From: Manduca sexta | Taxonomy: Eukaryota > Arthropoda > Insecta > Lepidoptera > Sphingidae | Direction of reading: 5' to 3' | DNA length: 64,000 bases | Assembly: GCF_014839805.1 (NCBI RefSeq) | Contig: NC_051119.1 | Span: forward strand, 8,053,245 to 8,117,244 | Part shown: positions 22,980 through 34,895 of the stretch, one piece after another | Position numbering within the stretch: position 1 is the first letter of the stretch | How the letters are laid out: each line of letters opens with the position of its first letter | Notes under the pieces: model-generated | Database searches by the model: none | Told to the model about the DNA's origin: nothing | The model's input: only the letters and a program-made list of their open reading frames with translations | Program-made: the position numbers and the translations under genes

Positions 22980-23260
22980 CGCCCTTATTCATAGAAGTTA
23001 TTTATCTAAGGACGGAGCATTGCTATGATAACAAGTCTGTCTCTCAGCTTCGTTTATCTGACAGCTTGCTGTTTGTTCAGCTTTGTTTATCTGACAGCCA
23101 ATTAGATTCAAGTTGTATCTCAATATTAGCCAATCACAACGGCCCTATGTCTACGCACTGCGAAGGCTGCCATGTCGTCAGCACTGAGAAACAGATGTGT
23201 TATCACAGCTTTGCTCCGATCTTAGATAAAAAACGTCTATGAATAAGGGGGATAGTATTT
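22980..23260. mobile_element. MITE, family F, longer copy
   Basis: The ends CTTATTCATAGAAGTT and AAACGTCTATGAATAAG are inverted. The interior shares AGCCAATCACAACGGCCCTA with 12345-12532 and carries an extra partly duplicated block (TTTATCTGACAGC twice). Confidence 0.72.
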
Positions 23261-23639
23261 AAAACATATAAAAATGTACATAAAGCTATAATGAGATTAT
23301 GTTGACGTTGAAATTTGAAGTTTTATTGTTCAAACATTGTGATATATTAATAAAAATTAACCAAATGTATTGGTGCTTTATTTTGTTGTTTTTTTGTACC
23401 TAGTATATATACCTGTGACCTGAAAAATAAAATTTTAAATAGTTTATCTATACATATTGTTGAAAGGCTAATTAACTTAAGAAATTATTTTTTCGAAAAA
23501 TTTTAACTAGTTTATAAAAACAGAAAAAAGTACTGATGTTAAATAGTATGAAACGTGTTGCAAAAAAATTCAACTAATTGACTTAGCCCTTTACCCGTTG
23601 ATATTTTAAAACAGTCCCTTTTTTTGTCTGCCTGTATGT

Positions 23640-23810
23640 TATCGATTTTCTCAAAATCTACGTAACGGATTTTTAGGAAATTTCATATGGAGATAGTTTA
23701 AGACCCTGGGAAGCTTATAGGCTACTTCATATCCCGGGAAAATATATAGCGGGTCTTTTATCCCAAAAAACTCCAGGCGGGCGAAGCCGCGAGCAAAATC
23801 TGGTTTTATT
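23640..23810 (-). repeat. CTAGC-type repeat fragment
   Basis: Contains AAGACCCTGGGAAGCTTATA, ATCCCGGGAAAATATATAGC and GGCGAAGCCGCGAGCAAAA near its end, as in 15020-15380 and 53330-53500. Confidence 0.65.
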
Positions 23811-24443
23811 ACAAATTTGTAGATGCCTAACAACCCTAGAACTCGAACGGTGGTTTAGGATGATTCTGAAAACAAAATAGCAATTACGCTATAGTACGCG
23901 TGGCGGTAAGGTGCAATTTAGAATGAACGCAATACTTTCAGCAGTACAAATGTAGATTATTAAATCAGTAGCTTTTCTCAAAGGAGTGTAACTTCTGCAC
24001 GAAATACTCTTGTCTGTATTAAGGGTTTGAATTTGGAACCTTATTTTTTTACATAAAATCTCGCTAAAGGGGCTTCATTGCACCTGATGTTACGCGAAGT
24101 AAGTTTATAGAAAGTACGGATCGACCTAAAATACAAGCATCTCTGGAAGGTCGGCAATCAAGCCGGCCTGCATAATTACTTTCCCGCGTTTAAAATATAA
24201 ATCACTTCACCTCACTAGGCCATTCGGACAATAAAAAAACATCAAAATACGACAAACATCCTTTTTAAGTCTGTTGAATGTTCTAGATGATGCATCTACC
24301 GGCAGGAATGTTGTATAACGCGAGGTAAGTGGGTGGGTCCGCATTAACATTCACATCGACTTTCGTTTACCACCACCATCGGATCTTAGTCAGTTGTGTA
24401 ACGGACACAGTTGGTAACGTACGGGATTTTAGTGTTTTAAACC

Positions 24444-26747
24444 ATGGATTGCTTTAAATATGTATTTTCGTTGGTAAGTAGCTATAAATACTTTTTGTTA
24501 CTATGTAAAATTTAAAAACTTGAAATAATGTAAAATTTTGAAACGATTATTATTAGTTGAATAGTTTTCGGAAATGTTTGGTTGGGAAACGATTAGAGGA
24601 TGATAATAGACCTCAGTTCACAAGGTAACTTTGGTATACAGTAAAGTATTTGTCAATCAAATGTTGTAATGTGTAGTGTGTAGGTATTATATCAAATTTG
24701 TTATTTAATTAAACGGGGACATAGGTACGTACATATCTAAGTATATATTAAAAGAAAACCAACCGAAACATTTTCGAATAAAGTTGAGATTTCGAGAATC
24801 TATTAGTAAGACTTAGATTTCTATATACAAAATAAGATATGCATTTATTTTAGTATTAAGTATGTAATTTACGTGATATTTTGTATAAATAATCGAAATC
24901 TAGATTACATAAATCAATTGAGTAATCTGTGACGTTGACATTATGTTCTTATTAAATAATTCGTTAATCGATTCCATTTGCTAATTGTAATCATAATATT
25001 ATTGCAACAAGGACGCGTCCTTATTTCTACGTGAGGTAATGCGCGTACGCATATTTTTGACATACGAACCGACGTAATAGTTTGCTGAATTAACAACTTA
25101 TTATGGGCTTGAAGGAGACCCCTCGGTCTAAAAACAAAACGTTGATTATTTATAATAAAATCAATGTATCAAGGTTATATGTAAATTATTATTAACTTGC
25201 AAAAATGTGATTAAAAATTGTCATGTTAATAAAAATTGGAAAAGACAATAATTCATGTTCCTCTTTTTATTTATTTTATGGAATTATTGGATATTTTCAC
25301 TGAAAAGACAAAGAATGTGATATATAATTCAATTTGTAAAAATACAAAATAGGACCTTGTATAGTGAACCAACAAAATATTTATGTAACTGTTCCGACCT
25401 CTAGAATTTCACAGTTAAATATAATTATAATTTTACAGTTAAATTCATTTTAGTACCTATACATATAAAGTGGTAGTAATAGTCGACCAAAGTGTGTCGC
25501 GTTCTGGGATCAGCCTGTATATTTCCGGTTCCAACAAGCCGGTTTAATTATATCGACTGTCAAGCGCTCATCTTTCGCCAGTCGACATTCTATTGGACCC
25601 CATACTACTTACCATCAGGTGCATGGGAGTTACTTTGCCGTGCGCGTGTTAAACATAAAATAAAGTTATTTTTTATTGGACAGGTTATGTGCGGTTGTAA
25701 TGTACAAAATTGCTGCGACTTATAACCTTACCTAATTATTACTTAGTAACATCCATTTCTAATTTTCAGCTCATGGTGATCGTGTGTTTGGTGATCACAA
25801 CAGAGTCGACGATACCGCAGCCAAGAGCGCCTAACTTCCAATACTTCGAAAGGTAATTATATTCTTAAGTAAATTTAACATTAGCCGCATGCCTGATCAC
25901 AATCCCTTTTCACAAATGCTTGGTAGCTTCATTATGAGATGGGTGTTTAGAAAATCCTTTGTTAATGGTCACCAACTTTTTTGGTCCTTCGAACCAAATA
26001 AAGTAACACAAATAAAAGCAGGTAATTAGTTAATGTTGATAAGGGTATAGTGAACTTCGGGGAGAATTTTGACGTATAATTAAAGAACCTAACGAGCCGA
26101 CGGCTAACCTGATGATAAGCAACAGGACTAGTTCTTCAAATAATAGTAATACTGAGTAGAGCACCGAATAAAATGCTTACGACACCAAAGTATTTTTATT
26201 TATTATGAATGGTGAGATTTCATCTGAATTTTTACCATATTTAGGGTTCCGTTCTTCAAGAGGAACCCTTATAGGATCACTCTGTTTGTTAAGCCCCTTT
26301 TTATCAGGAATGCGTAGAGATATCAAACTGAAATTGCTATCACATACTAGAGTCCAAGATCTTTTTTAGCTGTAAAAAAATCAAACTTGTAAATCAATGC
26401 AAACAAAAGACATTATGTTCGTTCGTCAATAATATGTCGCATATTTTGCTATTTAAAAACAAAATTATTGGATACTGATTATATGAAAAGTAAAATAATT
26501 TTATTAATTGTGACCCAGATCTATGCTTATTATTTATGCACACTACTTTCCCGTCGCTTCTGCTAGCGATTACTATTATTATTAGCTTTAATATAGCAGT
26601 TAAATAATTCAAACCTAATATATTTACAGGCCGAACTACCGATATCCGTACTATGACGAGAATGGTCGTGGCAAGCTGCTATACGGCTACGGAGGGTCGG
26701 AGCTATACCAATACAAGTCTTACTCCCCGCTAGAAGGAATTCACTGA
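24444..26747 (+). CDS. Small secreted Tyr-rich protein, unknown function
   Basis: Three exons join in frame: 24444-24473, 25770-25852 and 26630-26747 (TGA), giving 76 residues. Exon 1 and the start of exon 2 make a signal peptide (MDCFKYVFSLLMVIVCLVIT) probably cut near TES/TIPQP. The mature part is about 52 residues, rich in Tyr and Pro, with FQYFERPNYRYPYY, DENGRGKLLYGYGG and a PLEGIH end. It has no cysteine, so it is not a disulfide-bonded peptide. The start is chosen because the context ACCATGG is strong and it gives a signal sequence. A TCAGT arthropod initiator lies at 24390-24394. Phase-consistent GT-AG introns and conserved-looking composition support a real gene. The LYGYGGSEL stretch resembles LYGYRGSKL in the next gene. 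I do not recognise a named family; a peptide precursor or cuticle or matrix component are guesses. Confidence 0.72.
25495..25660 (+). repeat. SINE-like repeat, family B
   Basis: Shares the order ATCAGCCTGTATATTTCCGG, CGCCAGTCGACATTCTATTG and TACTTACCATCAGGTGCA with 34805-34895 and 38485-38650. It lies in intron 1 of the small secreted gene. The reading frame across it is spurious. Confidence 0.7.
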
Positions 26748-28064
26748 TTACACGAAGCACTGGTAACAAATAGAACAAAAGTGAGGCTTCATTTTGTGCA
26801 CAAGGGAAATATTTTGTATTTAAAACGTCCGTCAAGAGCATGGTTCATGAAATAAGTACTTAATATTTTACCTATGTGTTTAGATTCTATGGGTAATATT
26901 ATATCAATGTATACAGAGGCTGTTACGTACGAACCGTGCCTTGTACAAATTAAATAAATATCAATTAACAAAATGAAGGCTATTGGAATTTAGGTACCTA
27001 AGTACTTACTTACCCATTTTTATATTTTTGTACATATTTTAATATACGGTAGTTAAGTAATAAATTGTGTTTTTTTTTAGTTTTCCTATGATCTATAACT
27101 TATAGGTAAGGCATTATTTTGTAGGTCAGTAGGTTTTGAACACAACATAACTGCAACTGAGTGTAACCAGAGCCAAACTCAGGTAAACATAAATATTGTA
27201 AAAATCGAACCTATGTTTGGCAAAACCTTCCTACTAATGTTTGTAAACATGCTTCGATATTTGTTACAAGAAAACTTATAAAACTTTGAACAGTTTTAGA
27301 TGAAATCTGGCACAGGGATAGACCATAGTAAAACCTGGATTTATATAGGCCACTTTTCATCCTGGAAAGGTTGATCAACCTTGTAAAATATAATGAACAA
27401 CTTGGCAATGCAAACTTCTCAAACTGATATTCCTGTACATTTATTATTATGTATGTTGCATATTTGTGAGTATATTTTGAATTAATAGATGTTTTGACAT
27501 TTTAATATGGAAGTAGCAAAAATTATAAAACGTATGTACAACTTTGTTCAAGGCCAATCTTGATCAATGGTCTATGACTATAATGGTAACACCATTCGTG
27601 GACAGCGACTAGTGCGGTCCTTAATTTAATTCTCAGTTCTCAATCTTTGTAGAGGTTTTCCAACAAGATTTTACCAGGAATCCCTAGAAATAATCCGCAA
27701 TCCTGTAATAAAAACTAAGCCAAATCTAGCAAAACTATACTTAAAGCTTAAACAATCATTTATTGCTTTTTTAATACTGTGCCTTTGCTTGATTTAAAAA
27801 AAAATAACCAATACCAATATTATAAAGCATATTTTTTGTTAGTTAAATGCCCTATGCTTTAGTCTGCATTATTTCCGAGTGCTTCAAACAACTTGTCGCA
27901 GCCGCGAGCAAACAGTAGCATAAGCTTGTATGAACATCTGAATAGTAACCTTAGATCACAAGCGCAGGACCTTGACATAAGACGACAAATATTTGCTCAT
28001 AATACATAACAGACGCGCGCAACCTCAAATCATTATGATTTACCATCTAACGCTGACGCACAAA
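26748..28064. other. Intergenic region between the two small secreted genes
   Basis: AT-rich. AATAAA near 26952 may end the upstream transcript. A decayed CTAGC-type repeat may span about 27250-27395 (GGCACAGGGATAGACC, TCCTGGAAAGG). Nothing else is recognised. Confidence 0.45.
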
Positions 28065-29082
28065 ATGTTCAAATTATTAATATTTCTATCAATCACGGTT
28101 TGCGAGTGTGTGTATTTTTATTCGAGTTTTTGGACGCCGAGAATGCTTAATTACAAAGTTGATGTCGGATTTGAGCCAAATGGTGGCAAAATCGCGGCAA
28201 AAGAATACGAGACCTTGTATGGATATAGAGGAAGTAAATTAATAGCGGATTTGGGTAATGGAAGAGGCCCATCCCATGATGCTAACGATCCCAAGGTAAG
28301 ATGGGTTTATAAATTGGAGTGTTTTTGTTATACAAATCTTTTAATTACCTAAAAAAGAAAAAAAATGTGTACGCATGTAGAACATGTAAGACATTATAAA
28401 TATGCATATACATAGTGCAGTCATCAATTTTATTTCCTTATATGTAAATGTCAAAACTATTAAAAGGTAAAATTTTCGTAAATCCATTTTGATAACACAT
28501 AGTATGTTCATCAATGAATACTAAATGTACATAGGAAACATTTATTTTATGTATGACTATAAGATATAGTAAAAACAATCATGTTGTATGAATTAATTAA
28601 AAGACAGTAGAAAACCAAACTTATGAATCAATGTAACTATGGCAAAAAATTATCTTTTTAGGGATAATTTTATTACATCATATTTTTGTTTTTTTTTAAT
28701 GTGTTCAGTAACAGATGCAAACAATGCTATTTAGTTATTTTGGATAATTAAACATTAGTACTGTATATACAGTTATATACAAATTTTAATTTAAATTATG
28801 CACTAAATATTATATAATCATAATTAAGTGAAATCAAAAATTAACATTCATTCTATGATTTGTAGGAATTCGATTTTTATACCATTTCATACTCATAGAT
28901 GATTACTACCAAATAAACAAATATTGTTTATGATTTTATAAAGTATTTTAATACAGATCAATCACATTTGCCTGATGACTATGCCATGCAAATAAATTAA
29001 GTTCTACATCAAAAATTAATTACAAACTCCTTTTTTACAGGTGTATGGAAAGGTGCATGTCTATTCTGTGCCAGCGAAATAA
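28065..29082 (+). CDS. Small secreted protein with LYGYRGSKL motif, unknown function
   Basis: Two exons, 28065-28295 and 29041-29082 (TAA), give 90 residues. The start MFKLLIFLSITVCEC gives a short clean signal peptide; an in-frame ATG at 28035 would put ten polar residues in front and is less likely. The mature chain is about 75 residues with no cysteine. It contains FWTPRMLNYKVDVGF, GYRGSKLIADLGNGRG and a basic VYGKVHVYSVPAK end. Both splice sites are canonical and phase 0, and the second exon codes for only 13 residues. The gene lies 1.3 kb after another small secreted gene in the same orientation. Its LYGYxGSxL and NGRG motifs also occur there, so the two may be old tandem relatives. No named family is recognised. 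Confidence 0.7.
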
Positions 29083-29294
29083 TAATAATCTTTATATTTT
29101 TATAAGTTTCAAAACTATGTTACAGAAAACGTAAAAGAAATTAAATATGATTTGCATAATAACTACACTTTACACAGTACAGAATAAAAATTAGACTTGG
29201 TCTTCAAATATTTATATTTAATATGTTTTTTACCAGGCAGTTCCAATTGATTTGTTGATTTATTTTAGTTACAGTAGTTTCTTATACCAAGTAT

Positions 29295-29300
29295 TTTATT
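29295..29300 (-). terminator. Likely LSM6 polyadenylation signal
   Basis: Minus-strand AATAAA, 58 bases after the stop codon. No other such string lies between the stop and this site. Confidence 0.6.
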
Positions 29301-29357
29301 AGGCTTTAGTCAAATAAACAATAACGGAACATTTAATAATTTAATACAAACTTAATG

Positions 29358-30077
29358 TCACATTCTTCTCTTTTGCGTGCTAATATATAAAACATTGTTG
29401 CCTCTTATAAAAGCATCACCATATTTGTTTTTGAGCTGTCCATTCACATACTCTTCGGTCTGTTCTAAAGCTATGTTCATATAACCGTCGAGACAGGCAA
29501 GGACACCTGAAAAAACAAATTATACAAACCAGTCATAACAGGAAGGCTCATATTTGGACAGTGGCAGCCTTAAACGACGCGACGACCTAGGCGAAAGAAA
29601 AAAAAAACAACGCTAGGCCAAGGGAGGAGCAAAAAAGTTCCCCGGTTTTAAGTTTCGTCTGTAAAATCGTAAATGAATTCCTCCAAGCCACTGCGCGAGA
29701 CGCCGGGCGGTTGCTCGGTTTGCCTCAGCCTAAGTCCGCGTCTGTATTTGTAACAATTATTTTACAGTTACCAGTTTTATTATAAGACGAATAGCCAGAG
29801 TATGTAATTATTATTATGATCAAGTATGACACATCTAAACAAGAGCAGCTAAACCTAAACATAACCTCACTTACTCAGATTGTTCAATGTAACAAAAAGT
29901 ATGCATAATTTACAAATAAATAGGGCTTAGATTTAAACAGCAATATTTTACTACAATGTCGATTGTATAAATAAAACAAATATTACCTCTGTAATCAACG
30001 CCGCTGTTCAACTTCACTACTACCGGGCGGCCGTGGATTTGTTGGATGAAGGATGATAAAGCTTCTTTACGACTCAT
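29358..30077 (-). CDS. LSM6: U6 snRNA-associated Sm-like protein LSm6
   Basis: Subunit of the LSm1-7 ring (cytoplasmic mRNA decapping and decay) and the LSm2-8 ring (U6 snRNA binding in the nucleus). Two exons on the minus strand, 29987-30077 and 29358-29506, give 79 residues. The Sm1 motif is GRPVVVKLNSGVDYRG. The Sm2 region carries GVLACLDGYMNIALEQ and YGDAFIRGNNVLYIS. It is almost identical to animal LSm6 (80 residues in human) and ends RRM as usual. A minus-strand AATAAA at 29300-29295 is well placed as the polyadenylation signal. The gene converges with the small secreted gene, with only 275 bases between the stop codons. Confidence 0.97.
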
Positions 30078-30634
30078 CTTTGTGTTGTTTTATTTAATTA
30101 GTGTATCGTAAACTTTGTTAGAATTGCTATATAACACTATTCTGTTGTAGATGTATTGGCATTTAGGCAGTTGCAACAGGAAATTTGTTTTGACTTTTGG
30201 TTTTTGTCAGTGTTGCCACTTATTGAATGCCGCTTTACCTCAAACCAAATAAAATAATCTTCTAAAATAGGTATTCTTATGAATATTTCTTCCACAAGCT
30301 AATAAAAAATATTCCTAGGTCATGATCAAAAAGTTTTCAACGTTCCTTTTAATTTGAGTTGGACCAGGATAAGGGCACAATTTTTGCTCACTCTTATTTA
30401 TGAATAAGTTAATCGAAAGAATAAGACACTTTTGTTTTTGTCCAATCATAATTTTAAAAATAAATATACCCCCAACTGGTCCTGTGTATATAGTTAAAAC
30501 ATTGGAGAAAAGTAGCCATAATTACCTAACCGCTTCTAGATAAGCATTGAAGACTGGATGTCTTCAAATAATGACAAAAACAGTGATATAAGTCACAAAA
30601 TAAAACAAACTTTAATAAACAAACTAATATAATT

Positions 30635-31991
30635 CTATGTTCGCTCCTTGGGTTCAAGAGACGTCCATATGTAACCAGTGTAGTTGTTGACATCGTTCTC
30701 TGTGAGCGGGTAGGGGTTGCTACCAGTTTTGTAGTAGTCAGATGGAGCATGCATCACAAACTCCATGACATCAAGCTTGCGGGGCAGCTCTTCTTCAGGA
30801 CCTAATTATTAACAGACAATAAAGTACAGTGATTATTTTACAAAACTTGGATTGTTTATCTTATGTTTCTAGTAAAAGTTTATCTGCTAGTTACATTTTT
30901 TGTTTACCATTTATTTGAAAGCTTGATTTTTGGAATTGGTCACACTATGATATTTAGTAATTTGTGTTTACAGACATGAATCAAACCCTAAGTATATCCA
31001 AAAAAGTTCAAATTTACTATCAAATTTAATATTGGTTATTGATAGTAAATAAAACTATAGAAAACATATTTTACCAATAATATATGTGGCAGGATCAAAA
31101 CACTTCTCGGGAGGTGGACTGGCCTTTGTGGGCAGTAGCCATGTGACCACTGCACTCTTCTCGCAGTACTGGTCTGTGAGGAAGCCCCGGATCTGTGCGT
31201 AGTAGATGCCTCCTTCAACATCTGTCATTGATACTATATCACCCACCTGCATGTATGTGCCCTGGTGAATACAGAAGACGTTGTTAAGTGTATTATAAAG
31301 GCCAAGAATTAAATTTAGTTTTGATAATGTAAGATCGGATAACTATCATGGTTAACTAACATCACAAGCAGCAAGCATAAATATCATTAGTGTGAAAATC
31401 GAACTTCTTCACAACTTCAAGCAATACTGAATCATCAATCAGTATTCAGGAAGATATAAACTGATATAAGTAAAATAAATTTAAAACTTTTGTTTATTAC
31501 CTTACTAGACAAAAGAATGTAGTCTTTCTTAGTATGAGAATTAGGATTGAAGAACAGTGAGTGAATATTAGAAGTGGAATGATTAAGAAGCAAACCTTAT
31601 AGAATACAGAGTCACTAGTGACCACAGTGGCGGTGGCTGTAGGCGCTTTGAGTGGCTGTCTCTTAAATATACTTCTGCGACCGCGGCCCCGCGGCGCCGT
31701 CGGCTTAGACGGTGCGGGCGCCGGTGTTTTTGCTTTATACCTCGTTGATCTCGTACTTTTTCTTGTCCCTTTACCGGTCGCCTTCGCAGGCGTCGACTCA
31801 GCGTCAGTTTTGCCATTTTTATCTTCCTTCTCCTCTTTAATTTCGTCGTTCTCAGCTTTTACTGTGGCTTCTGGTTTTGAATCTTTGGCTGTGTTAGCGA
31901 GGTGACAGTCATTACATATTTGTCCGTTTTCACCGCTACGCCACAGTAACGAGTCATTCGTATTACACTGGACACATGTTGGTTTAGGCAT
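30635..31991 (-). CDS. GATAD1: GATA zinc finger domain-containing protein 1
   Basis: Chromatin-associated factor; the vertebrate protein binds complexes with H3K4me3-linked readers and demethylases. Three minus-strand exons, 31596-31991, 31075-31261 and 30635-30801 (TAG), give 249 residues. An N-terminal zinc finger CVQCNT...LLWR...ICNDC is followed by an acidic/lysine-rich linker (about 40-75), a basic stretch with RGRGRRSIFKRQPLKAP, then the conserved C-terminal BAH-like region: SVFYK, YMQVGDIVSM, YYAQIRGF, DQYCEKSA, TWLLPT, FDPATYIIG, and the tail EFVMHAPSDYY...GYIWT. The order matches human GATAD1 (269 aa). An ATTAAA lies on the minus strand about 20 bases after the stop. LSM6 lies about 0.56 kb downstream in the same orientation. 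Confidence 0.95.
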
Positions 31992-33304
31992 TTTCTGTTG
32001 TTAGTATTTTATAATAATGAGATTTTACGGCATGTAATTATTTTATATATACATTGAAACGCCACTGTCAATTGTCAATGTCAAATGTCAAAAAGTCGAA
32101 ATTTGATGTACTACGTTCCGTTTTACATTAAATCATTTTTAATAATGCTAAATATTTATCACATAATATATCATTTGCATTTTTAATTTTTAAATAAACG
32201 AAGATAAATTAAGTAAATGTATTTATTATTTTCACAATATTTTTTAATATACCGTTGGTATTATCTGATAAAAACTAGGAATCTTAGTATACTTAACATA
32301 TCAAGAAACTATGTTATATGCGAATAAAGCCATAATTAGTATGTGCATGTAAATGTACATTATAAAAAATAATATAATAGTGATAGGTTTGTTACATTAT
32401 ATTATTATTATGAGTGATCTAAACTCAACAACACGAATTTTTTGTCAAAATTCTTCTAAATAATTTGCACAATAGGAATTTTCGAAAGTTATCGCCCACA
32501 AATTACCGGAAACGGTCAGATAATGCACGAGACAGACAGACGCACGCTCGGGGGATATGTGCGTGACTGTGAGTTATGCCCCGTATCTGATCGCTTGTCT
32601 GTTGTCCGGCCTGATTTGTACACTGGATTTATGACCGAGATACGTTATTACACGGTTTTATGTTGGCATTTTAAATCCAGGTTATCTGTCATTGTTTATC
32701 GGGTTTTTATAAAAAAAAGAGACGTGGTGGCTGTTTGTTCATTCTAAAAACTGAATTGCACGAAAGAAAAATAAAATCATAATAATTGGCTCTGGCAGAA
32801 ATAAATCTGTTTACTATTAGACTTTAATTTTAGTTTAACCTTGATGAATAGAACAAAATACCACCCAACTATTAAGTATAATATTATGTTAAACACCTAA
32901 GTATATAATTTAGTGCGTTCTAATTTAATTTGGGTATATCTTACAGAGTTTGACTTTAAATTTATATCCATGGACCTATTGATGTAAATATGCTAAGAAC
33001 TGAAATAATTTGTAATTAATGTATTTAAGTAATAAAAAATAATTGTAACCAAAACCACGCGGTGACCCTCTTCCGACCATATTGATACTCAGAACACGAG
33101 TTGCATACGATACGTTTCCATTACGACTCACGTGTGAACTGCGAAGACCATTAGTCGCTTCCTTGACGAACTGAGGTCGATTCTCTAAACTTCACCAATT
33201 CATGTGTCAGGAATTTGAACCTACTTTCCTGTTACCAGCGAAAATAATGACAAAATTCTACTCTAGTTTTGATAAGTTACTCCATTCACGCAAATTTACT
33301 GGTC

Positions 33305-33610
33305 GTAAGTATCTCTCATGTGTGAGAGGCCGCCTAGGTAGGTAACACCGCAATGTCTATTGCTGCGGCCAAGCAGCAGTGTGTAGTCACTGTTGTGTTT
33401 CGGTTTGAAGGATATTGTAGCCAGTGTAACTACTGGACATAATAAGACAACATCTCGTAATAAGATAACATCTCACGTCCGCAGTGGAATACCAAACGAT
33501 ACTTTGTAATTCAAGGTGATGGATGGTATTTCTATCGTTTATGGGCGCTCGTATCGCTTACCATCAGGCGAACAGCGGGTTTGTCTTATCATTGAAAGCA
33601 ATAAAAAAAA
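33305..33610 (+). repeat. SINE-like repeat, family C, longest copy
   Basis: Order of blocks: TCTCATGTGTGAGAGGCCGC, GGCCAAGCAGCAGTGTGTAG, GTAATTCAAGGTGATGGATG, GCTTACCATCAGGCGAACAG and an A-rich tail. Related copies lie at 50165-50345, 61425-61580 and, inverted, 49350-49500. Confidence 0.75.
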
Positions 33611-34804
33611 TTGTTACAATTATGTTTTAGTAAGTAAACAAACATAAAGGAAAATTTCTACTAAGCAAAGTGCGTCTGCGTAATTTGAAAATCAAAACAA
33701 AACGCACCGCGTTACTCGAACATGTGATTTCATTAAACAAACAAATATGCGACACGTGATGTATTTATAGCGTGGCTGTCTCGTGCACCACACGATTGCT
33801 GAACGATAGCAAACAAAATATTTTGGTTTGTTTTGATAACAGTGCGTGCTATATTGCATCCATTTACTAGCCTTGCTCGCGGATATGTTCGTCAGAGTTC
33901 TGTGACAGAAACTGCCATTGTAAATGTTATCGCGTTCCAGCTGTAATTACCTAACTTTCTTGTTTCACCCAATGCACGGGGGACATTTGTCGCGGTCCTA
34001 GGCACATAGTTTATTGTATATACCTCATGATTGCCAATTCACATTGAGGCCTATAAGGGCTCGCGAACATTTCCTGGCGTACTCCTCACATTTTAAATGA
34101 ATTCCTTCTCCTTCGTCCACACTTTCTTCCCCAGCTATCCCCTCCCATATTTCCTCCAGGAACCTGCAGTCGCTAAGCCGAGGGATTGCAGTATCCCTTT
34201 GCAGGTTTCCCCCTTCAAATAGGAGACTGGATGTTGATTGCAGGGGCTGTTGGATGTTGATTACACAAAAACAAACTCGTTTTGTCGACAGCCTTTTTTA
34301 ATTTTATTTATTTATTTGCAAATTAGTTTTACCTACTAACACTTTTTATCATGTGTATTCTGACCCATAATGGATGACGGGAGGCCCAGAGTGTAGGCCA
34401 AATACAGACTCCAGGTTTATTTAACAGAAAAATACAATTTCACTTTGCCTGACAAGTAGGCGTATCGTAAAACAACTACGCAATCAAGGGAGAGTAATAT
34501 TTTATTATTGTTTGAATTTTGTTTCAAAATATAATATTTTCATTACCTACATTATTCTATAATAAAGATCTACACTATCAGATAATTGATGATTGATTAT
34601 AGGCCACGTCAGATAAATTCTAAATAATATTTGCGCAAAAACTATTTTGTTTACAAAGAAATTCTTCATAATAATAATTACTCACATATTTACTAACCAG
34701 ACGTTTGGCAATAGCACTGATATTGTTTATCTGCCAACAGAATTTACAGAAGTGTATTTCATTATTCATAGGATATAAATAACTACTAACTGGCTATTGT
34801 ACAA

Positions 34805-34895
34805 GTACCGTCTCTCGTCAATCGACATTCTATTGGACTCCACTCCACTTACCATCTGGTGCAGTGGGATCAATATGCCGAGCACGTATAAGCAG
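34805..34895 (+). repeat. SINE-like repeat, family B, fragment
   Basis: Contains TCTCGTCAATCGACATTCTA and ACTTACCATCTGGTGCAGTG, as in 38485-38650. Confidence 0.65.

Larger units (their letters stand above)
18775..24443. other. Intergenic region rich in repeats
   Basis: Holds the PNPLA8 3' UTR (AATAAA at about 19276 and 19308), a TIR element (19722-20350), a SINE (20508-20790), a tandemly expanded repeat (21645-22545), a family F MITE (22980-23260) and a CTAGC-type fragment (23640-23810). An IR4 palindrome GGGTCA-ATAA-TGACCC lies at 19482-19497. Apart from these I see nothing in it, and no gene. Confidence 0.6.

Noticed and set aside
31618..31905. Plus-strand 95-codon frame with hydrophobic stretches
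   Set aside because: Exact antisense of the basic, low-complexity part of GATAD1 exon 1.
32523..32747. 74-codon plus-strand frame upstream of GATAD1
   Set aside because: No signal peptide, domain or splice context; it ends in A-rich repeat-like DNA.
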